From Thraustochytrium sp. TN22 (taxonomy: Eukaryota; Sar; Bigyra; Thraustochytrida; Thraustochytriidae): a DNA stretch of 28,224 nucleotides. The position numbers were made by a program, and so were the translations under genes. Numbering within the stretch: the first letter of the stretch is position 1; every line of letters starts with the position of its first letter. The stretch covers positions 1 through 28,224 of the forward strand of contig JABLUY010000355.1 in NCBI GenBank assembly GCA_013306675.1, written 5' to 3'. Below, piece by piece: positions 25,801 to 28,224 of this stretch. The notes below the pieces were generated by a model. The model worked only from the letters and a program-made list of their open reading frames with translations, was not told the DNA's origin and did not search any database.

Positions 25801-26939
25801 ACCTCGCGCGCCGCGGGCTTGCTGCGCCTCAAGGCGGCCGCCGTCGCCGCCACCGCCGGCCGCCGCGGGGCTTCCGGGCTCGCTGGGATCACGCGCGAGG
25901 CCACCTCGCTTGCCGGTGTCGGGGCCGCAGTGTCGTTCTCCTTTTCAGGGATGGGCCGCAGCATCGAGGCGCGCCGGGCCGCTGCAGACGCACCACGCTC
26001 CGGCGACCCGAAGAGGCACTTCTTCACCTCCGCCTGCGAAGCGGCGCCGTCGCTGCTCACATGCGAGACCGGCGACTCGGTGCCCTGCCGTGCCCTTGCC
26101 TGCTGCTCGTTGGAGCTGTCCTTGAGCGGCGACGACGCCACGACGGGCGAGGCCAGTGGCGCGGCGCGGCGCGCGCAAAGCGGCGCCCTAGCGGCGCCGG
26201 CCGCGCCGCCGCCGAGCGAGGAAGACGACGCGGCAGCCATCGAGGCAGATCGCCGCGCCGCGAGCGCCGCGCCCGCCAGCACGTTGCGGGGCCGCGCGCC
26301 GCACCCGGCGGCGGCCCGCGCGCCGCGCGAGCCGAGCTGCCGCAGCACCTCGCCGGGCCGCCGCAGCAAGACGGACTGCGGCTCGCCCACGCGCGAGAAC
26401 ACGGACTCGGGCGAGCCTGCGATAGCCCGTGGCTGCGTCGCCGCCGTCGTCGCCCGCTCGGAGGGCGGCGTGGCGGCCAGATGCTCTGGCGTGGCGGCCT
26501 GGTACTCGCTTCGGCCGCGCCGCTCCGGCGTGTTCGCGCCGGCAGCATTCCGCAGCGGGCTGGCGCCCACGGCGCACCTACGCCTCTGCAGCACGAGGGG
26601 CTGCTCCGGCGTGCCCGGCACGGCGCGGCTGCGCTGCGCGCCGCGCCGCCGCTTGAGTTCGGGCGAGGCTGCGACGGCGTCCAGCTCTTCGCCCGCCGCC
26701 CTCTTCTGCGGCGACTGCGCCAGCGCCAGTTCGCGCCTGGCCTCCTCCTTGGCACGCAGCTCCTCCACCTGCTTCTTCAGCACGCCGTACCGCTTGTACC
26801 GCTGCTTGACGAGCACGAGCTCCTCCGTGTCGCTGGTCGTCGGCGCGCGCCCATGCTCCGCCGCGAACTTCTCCTCCCAGCTGCGCAGCCGCCCGGCCAC
26901 GGCGGCCAGCCGCTCTTCGGCCTCGGCCAGCGCCTGCAT
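22815..26939 (-). CDS. RECQL4: RecQ4-type DNA helicase with Sld2, GRF and SAP domains
   Basis: This single-exon protein has 1374 residues. Residues about 9-55 (LRSWEEKFAAEHGRAP..., then QRYKRYGVLKKQ) match the Sld2/RecQ4 N-terminal domain that works in replication initiation. A long disordered part follows, with many SP and TP sites, many read as SPE or TPE, which suggests kinase control. A GRF zinc finger (about 502-558; TVKKAGKNRGKQFYAC, CNFFMWAD) and a SAP-like helix pair (about 594-622) precede the helicase. The core has motif I GTGSGKS (688-694), DEAH (789-792), LTATAT and a motif VI QEVGRAGRDG. The end resembles the human RECQL4 C-terminus (TGRVLARILHGIPSPCY). It unwinds DNA 3' to 5' in the nucleus for replication and repair. 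The ATG at 26939 is the first in frame; the frame upstream starts only at a TTG. Confidence 0.94.
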   Translation of the reverse strand: MQALAEAEERLAAVAGRLRSWEEKFAAEHGRAPTTSDTEELVLVKQRYKRYGVLKKQVEELRAKEEARRELALAQSPQKRAAGEELDAVAASPELKRRRGAQRSRAVPGTPEQPLVLQRRRCAVGASPLRNAAGANTPERRGRSEYQAATPEHLAATPPSERATTAATQPRAIAGSPESVFSRVGEPQSVLLRRPGEVLRQLGSRGARAAAGCGARPRNVLAGAALAARRSASMAAASSSSLGGGAAGAARAPLCARRAAPLASPVVASSPLKDSSNEQQARARQGTESPVSHVSSDGAASQAEVKKCLFGSPERGASAAARRASMLRPIPEKENDTAAPTPASEVASRVIPASPEAPRRPAVAATAAALRRSKPAAREVSQNFRKLDMRNNWRDRKKGGSGRVRARREMFESARLSSAGGESGSSATASLVAPSRQRTSQRDALEEIADRLQGAAPATTASSSSSSASSSSAAAASARVSVQVAPAADTFTTSAEAATAAPLCSGHQLPAVLLTVKKAGKNRGKQFYACSVGRESMGGPQAWRRGPAARGGCNFFMWADDQADRVADELLKPSSDEIFEESRLAEARMRYEAMSVPQLKQALRHSEASTAGKKADLVDRCMELAASQLDRKDAFAHVCADMDPERGPSEDVLREVLQEVFGHEDFRGDQLWAVRRALLGQSSLLVQGTGSGKSLCYQLPALLLPGLTLVVSPLVALMEDQLRSLPMALPGAVLSHQQSGREMARTVKMVQERRIKVLFVSPERLFSSSFQRLVRTPGLLPEISLVCVDEAHCISSWSHNFRPAFLRLRELLVDGAGGSGGGAPARDLARLRPRCVLGLTATATGSVVSDVCGVLGVDPAQGLRAGTWMRPNLSLSVREVTSEGEARLKELRALLDDGGPLAKPASVIVYVRTQHETEVTAELLRTHGVSARAYHGGMSGSDRSSVQATFMKGSVRVVVATVAFGMGIDKADIRGVVHMGMPRSLEDYVQEVGRAGRDGAEATCVCMLDAADAMRLHSLAHADGVDGRLPLQSLVRELAAQRHDSQIPVRIDHLAAQLDMKEAVVETLVVHLSLAPLDMLQLLPSGYASCTISVLKPRDPVAAQDEVLKTALAQADAASNKCWLAKVGQTLGMSVAAVIRALSALQSRRLVSLTFGDPALFVRAVDPTDARWDTGVADVAAELEAKALAIEDLQTSRVAHTYGVLRTLAEGREADFRRHLRDYFAVRGTQKDKGAGPMGDSGDGAGQGDDRSAASQEADDDAQADGEGADQVQCRDDAEGTGSLASIPFQPVEAGKTRTLILSDIKGLLRDNALAERVVTGRVLARILHGIPSPCYTRERWRTSPFWAKWQSHEFGELARLGELALREMRRAHM
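25510..25560 (-). repeat. Trinucleotide tract coding Ser/Ala in RecQL4
   Basis: GCT, GAT and GAC repeats on the plus strand read as a Ser/Ala run on the coding strand, in the disordered region before the GRF finger. It lies within the gene and keeps frame. Confidence 0.85.
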
Positions 26940-27597
26940 CCCGCGCCGCCGCGCCGCCGCCAGCCTGCGCCCACCCGGCGCGCAGACGACTTTGATCGAC
27001 TGCGCGCGCCAGAGCCGAGACCAACTGCGGCTGGTCGTTAGCCGGGACGCCCATTTCCCGTCCCGCCCCGAACCCGGACGCAACCGTGACCGTGATGACC
27101 GACGAAAAAAAGAAGCAAAACGCAGGTTGCCTGCCTGCCAGTGCCTGCGCGCCCGCGCCGTGCGCGCCCGCGCCGTGCGCGCCCCCGCGTCACCTGTGCA
27201 CCGCCCTCCGGCTCACTTCAGCGCGCGCTTGGCGCCAGCACGACTGCACGTCTATTCGAAGTTGAACAGGTGACGCGTCAGCTCCCGATGTGGCCGCTCT
27301 CGTTGGGGCGAAACGAAGCTCGCGAGGCGCTCCAACAATCCTTCGCCATCAAGAAGAAGCTCATCCAACTCCAACGTCTTGAGAGCTCACGGGAACCACG
27401 AAGCCCAAGCATTGCCCTTCAGGCCAGCCCTAGCCCTCCAGCCGCCCCCGGACTGCTCATTATTTGGTAGGATATCATGGTACCACCTCCTCTTGCAGAC
27501 TCACATGAAACCGCGATACAAGCGCCCCGCCTTCGCTGTCGCATCTTTAGCCCGCTCAACCCCCGGCTCCTCCTCCTTCTCTAGCTCCACAGAAGAA
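26940..27597. other. Region upstream of RecQL4
   Basis: About 660 bases lie between the RecQL4 start and the tandem repeat. The stretch near 27125-27190 has repeats of GCGCCCGCGCCGTGC type. The promoter of RecQL4 is expected here. I see no coding frame or RNA gene that I can support. Confidence 0.5.
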
Positions 27598-28224
27598 ACA
27601 AACCTGCTCAGCCTGAGGACGACGTAAACGCGGGGTAGGGTATCGAGAGCACAGCCACAAGCTCGCCGCGCATCGCAAGCTTGCCGCAACGCCGTACGCA
27701 AGCCAAGCCACGCGCCGCGCGTCCCCCCCCCTCTTCCTCCAAACCTTAGCAACCTCAGCCTCCCGAAAAAGATCAACCTTCTCCCCGGACAACGCATAGC
27801 AGGGTGGCAACCTATGGCATCGAGCGCAGCCGCGCTGGCAGCCCGCCGCGCAGCGCAGGCTCGGACGCAGCGCAATGCGCGAGCGACCCATCCCCGCGAT
27901 CATTGCGATGCGGCCCAAACCTTAGCAACCTCAGCCTCCTCAAAAGATCAACCTTCTCCCTGGACAACGCAGAGCAGGGTGGCAACCTATGGTGTCGAGC
28001 GCAGCCGCGCTGGCAGCCCGCCGCGCAGCGCAGGCTCGGACGCAGCGCAATGCGCAAGCGACCCATCCCCGCGAACATTGCGATGCGGCCCAAACCTTAG
28101 CAACCTCAGCCTCCTCAAAAGATCAACCTTCTCCCTGGACAACGCAGAGCAGGGTGGCAACCTATGGTGTCGAGCGCAGCCGCGCTGGCAGCCCGCCGCG
28201 CAGCGCAGGCTCGGACGCAGCGCA
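27598..28224. repeat. 175-bp tandem repeat (satellite-like), runs off the window
   Basis: Units start with AAACCTTAGCAACCTCAGCC at 27741, 27917 and 28092, giving periods of 176 and 175. The second and third units are identical over the 133 bases visible of the third. The first differs from them at about ten places. A shorter, strongly diverged unit precedes it (about 27598-27740), recognisable by AAACCT, CAGCCT, GTAGGGTATCGAG and CGCCGCGCA. The array therefore has an eroded edge and a homogeneous interior that continues past the window end. Frames through it are repeat-born and unlikely to be genes. Confidence 0.95.

Noticed and set aside
26940-27083. An N-terminal extension of RecQL4
   Set aside because: It begins at TTG without an ATG, and the Sld2-like domain starts right after the ATG at 26939, as in known RecQ4 proteins.
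27804-28100. Open frames in the 175-bp tandem repeat on both strands
   Set aside because: They follow the repeat and differ between units only as the repeat does; there is no domain and no start context of note.

Overview
This is a GC-rich, gene-dense, intron-poor nuclear segment from a eukaryotic microbe. It carries elongation factor 3, which is found in fungi and scattered protists and algae. Against a fungus, the RecQ4 helicase here is fused to an Sld2-type N-terminus, whereas fungi usually encode these separately. The proline/threonine-rich surface proteins also fit a protist. My best inference is a stramenopile of the thraustochytrid (labyrinthulomycete) kind. I could not test this by search.

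Layout. Positions 1-3274 hold very GC-rich, repeat-prone DNA with no credible gene. Positions 3275-6460 (+) encode EF-3, followed by a decayed copy of its own 3' end. Positions 6810-10886 (-) encode a TIR-NACHT-WD40 receptor whose WD repeats include about seven perfect 120-bp copies. Positions 12022-13611 (-) encode a four-pass tetraspanin-like membrane protein. Positions 14761-17032 (-) encode a two-exon surface protein with an RCC1-like head, a Pro/Thr/Ser stalk and one membrane span. Positions 17624-19282 (-) encode a four-exon type I membrane protein with three knottin-like modules, each split by a phase-2 intron at the same place. It is divergent from 19505-20524 (+), a TFIIB-like factor with one visible cyclin fold and an added C2HC finger. 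Positions 21241-22506 (+) encode a polyglutamine bHLH-leucine zipper factor. Positions 22815-26939 (-) encode RecQL4 with Sld2, GRF, SAP and helicase domains. From about 27598 to the window end there is a 175-bp tandem repeat.

Themes. EF-3, the TFIIB-like factor, the bHLH factor and RecQL4 are translation, transcription and replication genes. Between them lie four minus-strand genes that look like cell-surface or recognition functions: the TIR-NACHT-WD40 sensor, the tetraspanin-like protein, the RCC1-head protein and the knottin-repeat protein. The four introns I could define share GTANGT or GTAGGT donors, a CTRAC branch motif and a CAG acceptor. All four join phase-2 codons without breaking the frame. 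Two intergenic stretches carry copies of pieces of genes in this same window: EF-3, and an exact 42-bp piece of the TFIIB-like gene. I saw no rRNA, tRNA, CRISPR array, DNA transposon or virus-like element.
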